From assembly GCA_045648165.1 (NCBI GenBank), contig JAZRNL010000051.1:1-20036 (forward strand): a DNA stretch of 20,036 nt, written 5' to 3'. Both the position numbers and the translations under genes were made by a program. Positions 14,501 through 20,036 of the stretch are shown here, one piece after another; the first letter of the stretch is position 1, and the number at the start of each line of letters is the position of its first letter. Under the pieces are notes generated by a model, which saw only the letters and a program-made list of their open reading frames with translations, was not told the origin of the DNA and did no database searches. Origin of the DNA: RGIG9115 sp045648165 (lineage in GTDB: Bacteria > Bacillota > Clostridia > UBA1381).

Positions 14501-14519
14501 TAAATACAATTTTTTTCAA

Positions 14520-15212
14520 TTAGCCAAGCTTTGCACCGTTTATTTTGATGCCGGGGCCCATTGTTGAAGCTACTACTACGCTTCTGAGATACTGTCCCTT
14601 TGCTGCAGCGGGCTTCGCCTTAATGATAGCATTCAAGAGAGCGTTAAAATTCTCTGCGAGCTTTTCAGCTCCGAATGAAGCCTTACCGATGGGGCAGTGA
14701 ATGATATTTGTCTTATCAAGACGGTACTCAATTTTACCTGCTTTGATTTCCTTAACAGCCTTTTCAACGTCCATTGTAACTGTTCCGGCTTTAGGTGAAG
14801 GCATAAGTCCCTTAGGACCGAGAACCTTACCAAGACGACCAACAACACCCATCATATCGGGAGTTGCAACAACAACGTCAAAATCAAACCAGTTTTCGCC
14901 CTGGATTTTTGATACCATATCCATTTCGCCTACAAAGTCTGCACCGGCAGCTACTGCTTCGTCAGCCTTGGGGCCCTTAGCGAATACGAGCACCTTAGAT
15001 GTTTTACCTGTTTCGTGAGGCAATACGATCGCGCCTCTAACCTGCTGGTCAGCATGTCTTGAGTCAACACCGAGCTTTACATGAACTTCAATTGTTTCGT
15101 CAAATTTAGCCTTTGCAGTTTTTGTTACGAGGTCAAGTGCTTCTGCAACCTCGTACTGTTTTGTTTTGTCGACAAGCTTCGTGCTGTCCTGATATTTCTT
15201 TCCTCTGAACAT
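14520..15212 (-). CDS. rplA: 50S ribosomal protein L1
   Basis: L1 binds the mobile L1 stalk of 23S rRNA, which helps release deacylated tRNA from the E site, and in many bacteria also represses its own mRNA. The start at 15212 gives 230 residues (MFRGKKYQDSTKLVDK), the normal length, with AAAGGAGG 7 nt upstream. A longer reading to 15260 would run through the leader and is rejected. Conserved segments include LGVDSRHADQQVRG and the LGPKGLMPSPKAGTVT loop. It is the last gene of the rpmG-secE-nusG-rplK-rplA operon; a terminator lies 20 nt after the stop. In most Firmicutes rplJ, rplL and rpoBC follow; here they do not. Confidence 0.98.
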   Translation of the reverse strand: MFRGKKYQDSTKLVDKTKQYEVAEALDLVTKTAKAKFDETIEVHVKLGVDSRHADQQVRGAIVLPHETGKTSKVLVFAKGPKADEAVAAGADFVGEMDMVSKIQGENWFDFDVVVATPDMMGVVGRLGKVLGPKGLMPSPKAGTVTMDVEKAVKEIKAGKIEYRLDKTNIIHCPIGKASFGAEKLAENFNALLNAIIKAKPAAAKGQYLRSVVVASTMGPGIKINGAKLG

Positions 15213-15227
15213 TTTAAATCCTCCTTT

Positions 15228-15260
15228 GTGGTCAAACAAGGTGATTCTCACCTCTCCCAC
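15228..15260 (-). promoter_or_regulatory. Candidate L1-protein binding site in the rplA leader
   Basis: Minus strand: GTGG (15257-15260) pairs with CCAC (15228-15231). Inside are GAG, a hairpin with stem AGGTGA/TCACCT and loop GAA, and then an unpaired TGTTTGA. The order GTGGGAG - hairpin - A/T-rich strand - CCAC resembles the L1-binding part of 23S rRNA (helices 76-78) and known L1 sites in L11-operon leaders. The CCAC directly touches the AAAGGAGG of rplA, so bound L1 would block ribosome entry. Confidence 0.65.
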
Positions 15261-15279
15261 TTTCTAATAGCAGTTTAAA

Positions 15280-15705
15280 TTACTCTTCTACCAATACACC
15301 CATGCTGCGTGCAGTACCTGCAATCATGCTCATAGCAGCTTCAAGACTTCCCGCATTAAGGTCGGGCATCTTCTGTTCTGCAATAGCCTGAAGGTCAGCT
15401 TTTTTGAGTGTAGCAACCTTAGTCTTGTTAGGTACGCCTGAAGCCTTCTGGAGTCCGCATGCCTTCTTAATAAGAACGGGAGCCGGCGGTGTCTTTGTGA
15501 TGAAGGAGAATGAACGGTCAGCATAAACTGTAATTACTACAGGGATAATAAGACCTGCGTCCTTCGCTGTTTTTTCGTTGAATTCTTTTGTAAACTGCAT
15601 AATGTTTACACCGTGCTGACCCAAAGCGGGACCAACAGGGGGAGCCGGTGTTGCTTTTCCGGCAGGAATTTGTAATTTGATATAACCTGCAACTTTCTGA
15701 GCCAT
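15280..15705 (-). CDS. rplK: 50S ribosomal protein L11
   Basis: L11 forms the GTPase-associated centre with 23S rRNA and is needed for stringent-response activation of RelA. It has 141 residues from the ATG at 15705 (MAQKVAGYIKLQIPAGKATP), with a perfect AAGGAGGTG 6 nt upstream; a longer reading to 15759 is only leader sequence. The proline-rich PAPPVGPALGQHGVNIMQF near the N-terminus is the thiostrepton-site helix region, and the C-terminal RNA-binding domain ends GTARSMGVLVEE. It lies between nusG and rplA with an L1-type site in its leader. Confidence 0.98.
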   Translation of the reverse strand: MAQKVAGYIKLQIPAGKATPAPPVGPALGQHGVNIMQFTKEFNEKTAKDAGLIIPVVITVYADRSFSFITKTPPAPVLIKKACGLQKASGVPNKTKVATLKKADLQAIAEQKMPDLNAGSLEAAMSMIAGTARSMGVLVEE

Positions 15706-15730
15706 AAATGGCACCTCCTTAAAAATACGT

Positions 15731-15759
15731 GTGGTAATTACGGGCATTCGCCCTCCCAC
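15731..15759 (-). promoter_or_regulatory. Candidate L1-protein binding site in the rplK leader
   Basis: Minus strand: GTGG (15756-15759) pairs with CCAC (15731-15734). Between them are GA, a GGGC-GAAT-GCCC hairpin (15742-15753) and the unpaired GTAATTA. The TTACCAC side resembles the AAAUACCAC strand of the 23S L1 site. It lies 26 nt before the rplK start. It has the same plan as the element in front of rplA. Confidence 0.65.
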
Positions 15760-15809
15760 TGAAAAACCAGAGGGAAATATATAAACGGATTACTCCGCTT
15801 ATAACATAA

Positions 15810-16334
15810 TTAGTCGATACGAGTAACCTGACTCGCTTCGATTTCGAGAGAAACCTCTCTGTCGAACATATTGATTTTAGCCGTAACTTTTCTTGTTTCG
15901 GAATCAACTGTTTCGACAATACCTGAAAATCCTTCCATTGGTCCGGATTTAACAGTAATTCTGTCGCCTGCGGACAGACCGATATCAGCCTGGCGTACTT
16001 TTTCAACGCCCATTTTACGAACTTCCTCGTCGCTTAGCGGAACCGGTTTGGAGCCGGGGCCGACAAATCCGGTAACACCTCTTGTGTTTCTTACAATATA
16101 CCAGCTTTCATCCGTCATAACCATTTTGATTACAACATAACCGGGGAAAAGCTTGTGCTTAACGGTTTTCGTTGTTTCACTTGTTGTTTCTTCCACATCC
16201 TCTACGGGGACTTCCACGCTGTGAATAAGATGCTGAAGACCACGGTTTTCAACAGATTTTTCGATATTTGCTTTAACCTTATTTTCGTATCCGGAATACG
16301 TGTGAGCCACGTACCACTTTGCGTCCGCTGCCAT
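15810..16334 (-). CDS. nusG: Transcription termination/antitermination factor NusG
   Basis: NusG binds RNA polymerase and modulates pausing and termination. It has 174 residues: the NGN domain (about 1-110) with KWYVAHTYSGYENKVKANIE and LFPGYVVIKM, and a KOW domain (about 118-174) with AGDRITVKSGPMEGFSG. The length is normal for Firmicutes. The ATG at 16334 follows GGAGGAG at 6 nt. It is downstream of secE by 21 nt and upstream of rplK by 104 nt, the usual order. Confidence 0.98.
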   Translation of the reverse strand: MAADAKWYVAHTYSGYENKVKANIEKSVENRGLQHLIHSVEVPVEDVEETTSETTKTVKHKLFPGYVVIKMVMTDESWYIVRNTRGVTGFVGPGSKPVPLSDEEVRKMGVEKVRQADIGLSAGDRITVKSGPMEGFSGIVETVDSETRKVTAKINMFDREVSLEIEASQVTRID

Positions 16335-16355
16335 AAAGTTCTCCTCCCTTTACTC

Positions 16356-16565
16356 TTATAACTGATTTGTTATAAGTTCGAAGAGCTTACCAAATCCGAT
16401 GTCAAGTGCTGACAGGATAACGGCAACTACCGCGATGAATACTATAATAACGCCTGTGTTACGGATTAACTGTGACTTTGTAGGCCATGTAGCCTTTGCA
16501 AGCTCAGACTTGGTTTCTTTAAAGAAATTGCCGAACTTCTTATTTTTCTTTGTTGTTTCAGCCAT
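16356..16565 (-). CDS. secE: Preprotein translocase subunit SecE
   Basis: SecE is the small essential subunit that clamps SecY in the Sec translocon. It has 69 residues: an amphipathic cytoplasmic helix with ETKSELAKATWPTKSQL (residues 17-33), carrying the hallmark WPT, followed by one membrane helix (about 37-58). The single-helix form is typical of Gram-positive bacteria. The ATG at 16565 has AAGGAT upstream. It is between rpmG and nusG in the usual order. Confidence 0.97.
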   Translation of the reverse strand: MAETTKKNKKFGNFFKETKSELAKATWPTKSQLIRNTGVIIVFIAVVAVILSALDIGFGKLFELITNQL

Positions 16566-16604
16566 GATAACACATCCTTACTTTTAAAATTTCATCAAAC
16601 GGGA

Positions 16605-16754
16605 TTATTTTGTTTCCTTATGGAGCGTATGCTTCTTGCAGAATCTGCAGTATTTGTTCATCTCCAGTCTGTCGGGGTCATTCTTCTTGTTCTTCATTGT
16701 GTCGTAGTTTCTCTGCTTACACTCTGTACAAGCAAGTGTGATTTTTACTCTCAT
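16605..16754 (-). CDS. rpmG: 50S ribosomal protein L33 (zinc-binding form)
   Basis: This is a 49-residue protein starting MRVKITLACTECKQRNYDT. Two CxxC pairs (Cys9/Cys12 and Cys36/Cys39) make it the zinc-binding type of L33, the one normally encoded before secE in Firmicutes. The C-terminal half has NKYCRFCKKHTLHKETK, typical of the family. The ATG at 16754 is preceded by GGAGGTG at 6 nt. It is the first gene of the rpmG-secE-nusG-rplK-rplA operon. Its short length makes it easy to overlook, but the family match is clear. Confidence 0.96.
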   Translation of the reverse strand: MRVKITLACTECKQRNYDTMKNKKNDPDRLEMNKYCRFCKKHTLHKETK

Positions 16755-16796
16755 TAGTTACACCTCCATAACCTTGCTATCATTAAATATTCTAAC

Positions 16797-16825
16797 GCTC
16801 TTTTTTTACACACAAAAAAAAGAGC
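16797..16825 (-). promoter_or_regulatory. Hairpin with A/T-run stem in the rpmG operon leader
   Basis: GCTCTTTTTTT pairs with AAAAAAAGAGC over 11 bp around a TGTGTGT-type loop. It lies wholly within the predicted 80-nt leader. The U run is inside the stem, not after it, so it does not look like a terminator. A role in mRNA stability or control is possible. Confidence 0.45.
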
Positions 16826-16840
16826 CTTAACGCACAAATA

Positions 16841-16869
16841 ATTATAACATCAGGGGGAGAGCTTGTCAA
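16841..16869 (-). promoter_or_regulatory. Perfect-consensus promoter of the rpmG-secE-nusG-rplKA operon
   Basis: On the minus strand there is TTGACA (16864-16869), 17 bp, and TATAAT (16841-16846); predicted start near 16834, 80 nt before rpmG. Confidence 0.88.
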
Positions 16870-16892
16870 GCATTTTTGAAATATTTTTGGTT

Positions 16893-16934
16893 TATAGGTA
16901 ATTATTATCATAAAATTCGTCGTTTTTACCTATA
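16893..16934. repeat. 9-bp inverted repeat upstream of the rpmG promoter
   Basis: TATAGGTAA (16893-16901) and TTACCTATA (16926-16934) form an inverted repeat with a 24-nt spacer. It lies 24 bp upstream of the -35 element of the rpmG promoter, in the 404-nt gap between rpmG and the next plus-strand gene. It could be a transcription-factor site. Apart from promoters I see nothing else in 16935-17094 except TATTGT-TTAC-ACAATA at 17065-17080. Confidence 0.4.
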
Positions 16935-17094
16935 TAACACTGCAAATCTGCCACAAAAACACTATTTTTTTATATTGTTAAGCAATTTCTTAAACCTTAT
17001 CTGTGCATTTATCACTCGAATTCTCTTCTAAATACAGACAAGCAATTATCGATAAAAGGATTTTTATTGTTTACACAATATTTACAAAAACCCA

Positions 17095-17123
17095 TTGACG
17101 GAACTTAGGTTAAATGATAGAAT
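17095..17123 (+). promoter_or_regulatory. Promoter of the zinc-ribbon membrane protein operon
   Basis: TTGACG (17095-17100), 17 bp, and TAGAAT (17118-17123) give a start near 17130 and a leader of about 29 nt. Confidence 0.65.
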
Positions 17124-17158
17124 AAATAAAGAATTATAATCCGGAAGGAGTAACATAT

Positions 17159-17944
17159 ATGAGAAGTTGTATATACTGCGGACGCGACCTTGAAAAGGAT
17201 GAAAAATGCAGTTGCCCCGGCGCCGTGAATGCACGCCGTGCCAAAGAGGGACCTGAAACTGATGCCTATACTACTGCGGGCACAAACACCGGAGATTGGC
17301 AGGAAAGCACCTACCGCACAGGGTACACAAATAAAAAGAAAAAATTCAGCTTTAAAAAACCCAATTTCAAAAAACCGGAATTTAAAAAGAACGCAAAACA
17401 AGTAACAGGATTTACAAAGCGGTTTATTCACGACCCTGTAAACTGCGTTTCAAACCCGGGATTTTTAAAGCCTGTACAAATTATTCTTATTATAATTGCA
17501 ACCGCACTCTTTGTATCCCTTTGCGGATTTTTTATAGGCGCACGGTTTATGCCTGTTATATACAACATAAAAAATCTTTTGAAATACGCCCTTTGGGGAA
17601 CTCTTTCAGGCGTTATGCTTGAATTTTTATTTATTCTTGTACTCTATCTTGTAAACCGCTTTATGCTGAAAAGAAGAGTTAATTTTATGACATTTGCAAT
17701 GCGTCCCGCAGCCGCTCTTATCCCTCTTATGCTTTTTGCACTTTTGGGTGCGGTACTTAGCTTTTTTGCAAGCCCGTCAAGTGTTATGCTTCTTCTTACG
17801 GGGATTGCGCTGAACGTGGTTCTAACCTATGAAGCAATGCGGAGTGAATGGAGCTTTATGCCAGCTTCCAAAACTATGTACACACTGGGAATTGCATATT
17901 TTATATTTTTTGTTATAGTATTTAATTTTTTGAGGCTTTATTGA
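17159..17944 (+). CDS. Membrane protein with an N-terminal zinc-ribbon-like segment, function unknown
   Basis: The 261-residue protein opens with four cysteines, Cys4/Cys7 (CIYC) and Cys17/Cys19 (CSC), that could bind zinc. A polar linker follows, with a repeated FKKP/N motif (about residues 62-80: FSFKKPNFKKPEFKKN). The C-terminal part has about five hydrophobic segments (roughly 106-128, 145-166, 182-204, 207-224 and 241-259). The plan of a zinc ribbon, linker and integral membrane domain recurs in Firmicutes proteins of unknown function. The ATG at 17159 has GGAAGGAG at 8 nt. Its TGA overlaps the next frame's possible TTG start, so it is probably in one operon with the methyltransferase and rsmI. 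I do not recognise a family. Confidence 0.8.
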   Translation: MRSCIYCGRDLEKDEKCSCPGAVNARRAKEGPETDAYTTAGTNTGDWQESTYRTGYTNKKKKFSFKKPNFKKPEFKKNAKQVTGFTKRFIHDPVNCVSNPGFLKPVQIILIIIATALFVSLCGFFIGARFMPVIYNIKNLLKYALWGTLSGVMLEFLFILVLYLVNRFMLKRRVNFMTFAMRPAAALIPLMLFALLGAVLSFFASPSSVMLLLTGIALNVVLTYEAMRSEWSFMPASKTMYTLGIAYFIFFVIVFNFLRLY

Positions 17945-18669
17945 TTATGGAAAATGAATTTATATCCGACCTCCAAAGGGACGGACTTGTTATAATCCAA
18001 AAAAAAGACGGGTTCCGGTTCGGTACAGATGCAGTTCTTCTCTCGGACTTCAGTAAGAACATCCGAAGCAGACGTACTCTGGATTTATGTTCCGGAAGCG
18101 GAATAGTTCCCATACTCCTTTATGCCAAAACAAATGCAGAATATATATGCGGTGTGGAGATACAAAAAGATATCGCAGATATGGCAAAACGGTCGGTTGA
18201 GCAAAATAATATCGGCGACAGAGTGGAAATCATATGCGAAGATCTTAAAAGCCTCACACTCCCGAAGCACAGCTTCGACCTTGTGACGGTGAACCCGCCC
18301 TATATGAAAGCGGGAAAAGGCATAACAAACGAATTTGATACCGTAACAATATCGCGCCACGAAGCACTTTGTACTCTGGACGATGTGGTAAAAGCAGCAA
18401 GTGAGATGCTCCGTGACAAAGGGCATTTTGTAATGGTACACCGCCCCTCCCGCCTTGCAGATGCAATCTGTACAATGCGGAAATACGGAATTGAACCCAA
18501 AAGACTTCGGATGGTTCATTCCACGCCAAACAAAGAACCGTCGCTGTTTCTTGTGGATGGAACTCTTCACGGCGGTGAGGAATTGAAAATTCTCCCTCCT
18601 CTTATTATGACCGGAGAAGGCGGCGGTGAGAGCGAGGAACTTAAACAAATCTACGGAAGAGAGGATTGA
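17941..18669 (+). CDS. tRNA1(Val) adenine-37 N6-methyltransferase-like protein (TrmN6/YabB family)
   Basis: This is an S-adenosylmethionine-dependent methyltransferase. Motif I is DLCSGSGIVPILL (residues 48-60), an acidic motif II follows at GVEIQ (71-75), and the N6-adenine catalytic motif NPPY is at 118-121. The N-terminal RFGTDAVLLSDF is typical of the YabB/TrmN6 group that methylates A37 of tRNA. Its place just before rsmI matches the B. subtilis yabB-yazA-rsmI order, with yazA missing here. The start is uncertain: TTG at 17941 overlaps the previous stop (TTGA) and has GAGG at 5 nt, while ATG at 17947 gives a protein two residues shorter with GAGG at 11 nt. The substrate is inferred from family and context, so I give no symbol. 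Confidence 0.9.
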   Translation: MIMENEFISDLQRDGLVIIQKKDGFRFGTDAVLLSDFSKNIRSRRTLDLCSGSGIVPILLYAKTNAEYICGVEIQKDIADMAKRSVEQNNIGDRVEIICEDLKSLTLPKHSFDLVTVNPPYMKAGKGITNEFDTVTISRHEALCTLDDVVKAASEMLRDKGHFVMVHRPSRLADAICTMRKYGIEPKRLRMVHSTPNKEPSLFLVDGTLHGGEELKILPPLIMTGEGGGESEELKQIYGRED

Positions 18670-18674
18670 GTATT

Positions 18675-19526
18675 TTGAGTGAAAAAGGTACATTATATCT
18701 GTGTGCCACACCAATAGGAAATCTTGGAGATGTTTCTGCCAGATTTCTTGAGGTGTTCAGAAGCGTTGACCTGATTGCAGCAGAGGATACACGTCAAACC
18801 CTGAAGCTGCTTAATTATTTTGATATAAAAAAACAGCTTACAAGCTATCACGAGCATAACAAGCTTGAAAAGGGCGAATATATATGCTCTCTTCTGGAAG
18901 AAGGAAAAAATGTTGCACTTGTATCCGATGCAGGGACTCCTGCAATATCTGACCCCGGCGAGGATTTAGTACGTATGTGTATAGAAAAGAACCTTCACGT
19001 AACATCCATACCCGGACCCGTCGCCCTTATTAATGCCCTTATACTTTCAGGGCTTTCCACAAAGAGGTTTGCCTTTGAAGGTTTTTTATCTGTTAACAAG
19101 CGCCACAGAACAGAGCATCTCAAATCAGTAGCCCATGATACACATACTCTTATTTTCTATGAGGCTCCCCATAAGCTCAAGTATACAATAAACGATATGC
19201 TTGAAATACTGGGAAATCGAAAAATCGCTTTAGTCCGCGAGCTTACAAAGCTTCATGAAGAGGTTATGCGCACAACTCTTGAAGATGCTGCGAAGCATTT
19301 TGAAACGGAAAATCCCCGCGGTGAATATGTTATTGTAATAGAGGGTGCATCAGAACCGAAAGAGGTAGAAAACTTCTGGGACAATATGACTGTTTGTGAG
19401 CATGTAGAATATTATGTAAACCAAGGCAAATCCGATAAGGAAGCAATAAAGCTTGCCGCAACCGACAGAGGTCTGCCGAAGCGTGAAATATATGACCAAT
19501 ACCACGGGATTGAGAGAGGAATATAA
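18675..19526 (+). CDS. rsmI: 16S rRNA (cytidine-1402-2'-O)-methyltransferase
   Basis: RsmI methylates the ribose of C1402 in the 16S rRNA decoding centre, using S-adenosylmethionine. It has 283 residues in the tetrapyrrole-methylase fold: GTLYLCATPIGNLGD (5-19), AAEDTRQT (35-42), SDAGTPAISDPG (84-95), IPGP (112-115) and FEGFL (134-138). A C-terminal helical domain ends with the recognisable KSDKEAIKLAATDRGLPKREIYD. The start chosen is TTG at 18675 because AGGA lies 9 nt upstream. An upstream in-frame TTG at 18666 overlaps the preceding stop (TTGA) and would add three residues. No ATG is available near the conserved start. It is followed after 2 nt by the next gene. Confidence 0.96.
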   Translation: MSEKGTLYLCATPIGNLGDVSARFLEVFRSVDLIAAEDTRQTLKLLNYFDIKKQLTSYHEHNKLEKGEYICSLLEEGKNVALVSDAGTPAISDPGEDLVRMCIEKNLHVTSIPGPVALINALILSGLSTKRFAFEGFLSVNKRHRTEHLKSVAHDTHTLIFYEAPHKLKYTINDMLEILGNRKIALVRELTKLHEEVMRTTLEDAAKHFETENPRGEYVIVIEGASEPKEVENFWDNMTVCEHVEYYVNQGKSDKEAIKLAATDRGLPKREIYDQYHGIERGI

Positions 19527-19528
19527 AT

Positions 19529-19816
19529 ATGAAAAAGCCCTTAAAAATAATTGCTTTATCTGCCATTGCAATACTTGGCGCAAAAGCCGTTAAAGACGCG
19601 GGGATAGTTGACAAATTCGTATACAAAAAAGAATACGAAGCCGCAAAGCGGTATATAAATACACATCATCCCCATTCCCGATTTACAAACCTTGAAAAAA
19701 CTGATACAGGATTTATTTGTGTTGTTACCACTCCGGAAAACAAAAAAATCGCCCTCACCATGACCAAAGCAAGCGAGGGCGTGTATGTGTTTTCAGAGAA
19801 AATACTCAACATATGA
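19529..19816 (+). CDS. Small membrane-anchored protein of unknown function
   Basis: This 95-residue protein has a basic start (MKKPLK) and a single hydrophobic segment (about residues 6-21), then a soluble part of about 70 residues rich in Lys, Tyr and Thr. The membrane segment lacks a clear signal-peptidase site, so it may be an anchor. The ATG is 2 nt after the rsmI stop with AGAGAGGA 8 nt upstream, so it is in the same operon. I do not recognise the family; the short length and good ribosome site still make it a likely real gene. Confidence 0.7.
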   Translation: MKKPLKIIALSAIAILGAKAVKDAGIVDKFVYKKEYEAAKRYINTHHPHSRFTNLEKTDTGFICVVTTPENKKIALTMTKASEGVYVFSEKILNI

Positions 19817-19881
19817 ATTTCGTTTATTTTTAATAAATGTCCTGTATGTTCCCTCTGTATTCTACTGCTGCAATTCGGGGA

Positions 19882-20021
19882 TGTGCCGCAAGGCACACAT
19901 CATTAGTGTCAGCGTCATCATTAGTGAAACGACATCATTTGCTGTAAGGCGAATATCACTGCAAGAGGGCAATATAACTTACGAAGTAAATATCACTTGT
20001 TCCGCAAGGAACAAATATAAC
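19882..20021 (+). repeat. Array of short hairpins separated by TATCAC/TATAAC linkers
   Basis: Hairpins with tetraloops are TGTGCC-GCAA-GGCACA (19882-19897), TTTGCT-GTAA-GGCGAA (19938-19953, with G-U pairs) and TTGTTCC-GCAA-GGAACAA (19997-20014); TTAC-GAA-GTAA (19979-19989) has a 3-nt loop. A degenerate one lies at about 19958-19972. Linkers TATCAC or TATAAC occur at 19954, 19973, 19991 and 20016. Before them CATCATTAG occurs twice (19898, 19916) and CATCATTT once (19934), 18 nt apart. No open reading frame is supported from 19817 to the right edge, and the array probably continues past it. Similar arrays occur between genes in Clostridia as I remember; their function is unknown to me. Confidence 0.6.
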
Positions 20022-20036
20022 TGAAAAAAGACATCC

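Noticed and set aside
14442..14519. L10 leader or rplJ/rplL downstream of rplA
   Set aside because: Only a bidirectional terminator is present, followed by a convergent gene.
15213..15260. N-terminal extension of rplA (and a similar one for rplK to 15759)
   Set aside because: These codons coincide with the L1-type hairpins and ribosome sites; family start and strong Shine-Dalgarno sequences favour 15212 and 15705.
19882..20021. CRISPR array
   Set aside because: Repeat units are the short linkers while the palindromic parts differ; spacing and lengths do not fit repeat-spacer structure and no cas gene is seen.
19785..20024. 79-codon plus-strand frame across the right-edge hairpin array
   Set aside because: It starts inside the preceding gene, lacks a ribosome site, and its composition is that of the repeat array.

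Overview
The window looks like the chromosome of a low-GC Gram-positive bacterium of the class Clostridia, possibly a gut Oscillospirales/Ruminococcaceae-type lineage. The evidence is purine-rich Shine-Dalgarno sequences on nearly every gene, the long Gram-positive form of ribosomal protein S12, an L7Ae-like gene in front of rpsL, a four-cysteine L33, and an nnr-alr-mazEF block in the order known from Firmicutes. The taxonomic placement is inference from gene content only. I see no prophage, insertion sequence, CRISPR array, rRNA or tRNA.

Layout. (A) 1-4170, minus strand: the str operon rplGB(L7Ae-like)-rpsL-rpsG-fusA-tuf, driven by a perfect-consensus promoter at 4142-4170; tuf runs off the left edge. 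(B) 4285-10338, plus strand: a secreted transglutaminase-like protein, rdgB, a small membrane protein, nnr, alr, and a mazE-mazF toxin-antitoxin pair whose 54-residue antitoxin starts with TTG. A bidirectional terminator closes this block. (C) 10425-11936, minus strand: a CNNM/CorC-type Mg2+ transporter behind a leader of about 210 nt. (D) 12140-14441, plus strand: a membrane-anchored AraC-family regulator. (E) 14520-16869, minus strand: rpmG-secE-nusG-rplK-rplA with its own consensus promoter and two candidate L1-protein binding hairpins. (F) 17095-19816, plus strand: a zinc-ribbon membrane protein, a TrmN6/YabB-type methyltransferase, rsmI and a small membrane-anchored protein. (G) 19882 to the right edge: an array of short GNRA-type hairpins.

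Two things stand out. First, the leader of the CNNM transporter encodes a 41-residue peptide beginning MDSDDSDSDTK. The peptide's codons run through a 17-bp hairpin, and its stop codon sits in a second hairpin that abuts the transporter's ribosome binding site. Acidic nascent chains are known to destabilise ribosomes at low Mg2+, so this is a coherent candidate for a Mg2+-sensing leader peptide controlling a Mg2+ transporter. Second, the usual rpmG-secE-nusG-rplKA-[rplJL-rpoBC]-rplGB-rpsL-rpsG-fusA-tuf cluster is present as two halves in the same order and strand. The bracketed rplJL-rpoBC part is absent, and about 10 kb of unrelated genes lies in its place.

Other notable points: S12 carries Arg where the streptomycin-site Lys88 normally is; four perfect TTGACA-17-TATAAT promoters occur; and MazE is the short type lacking a DNA-binding domain.
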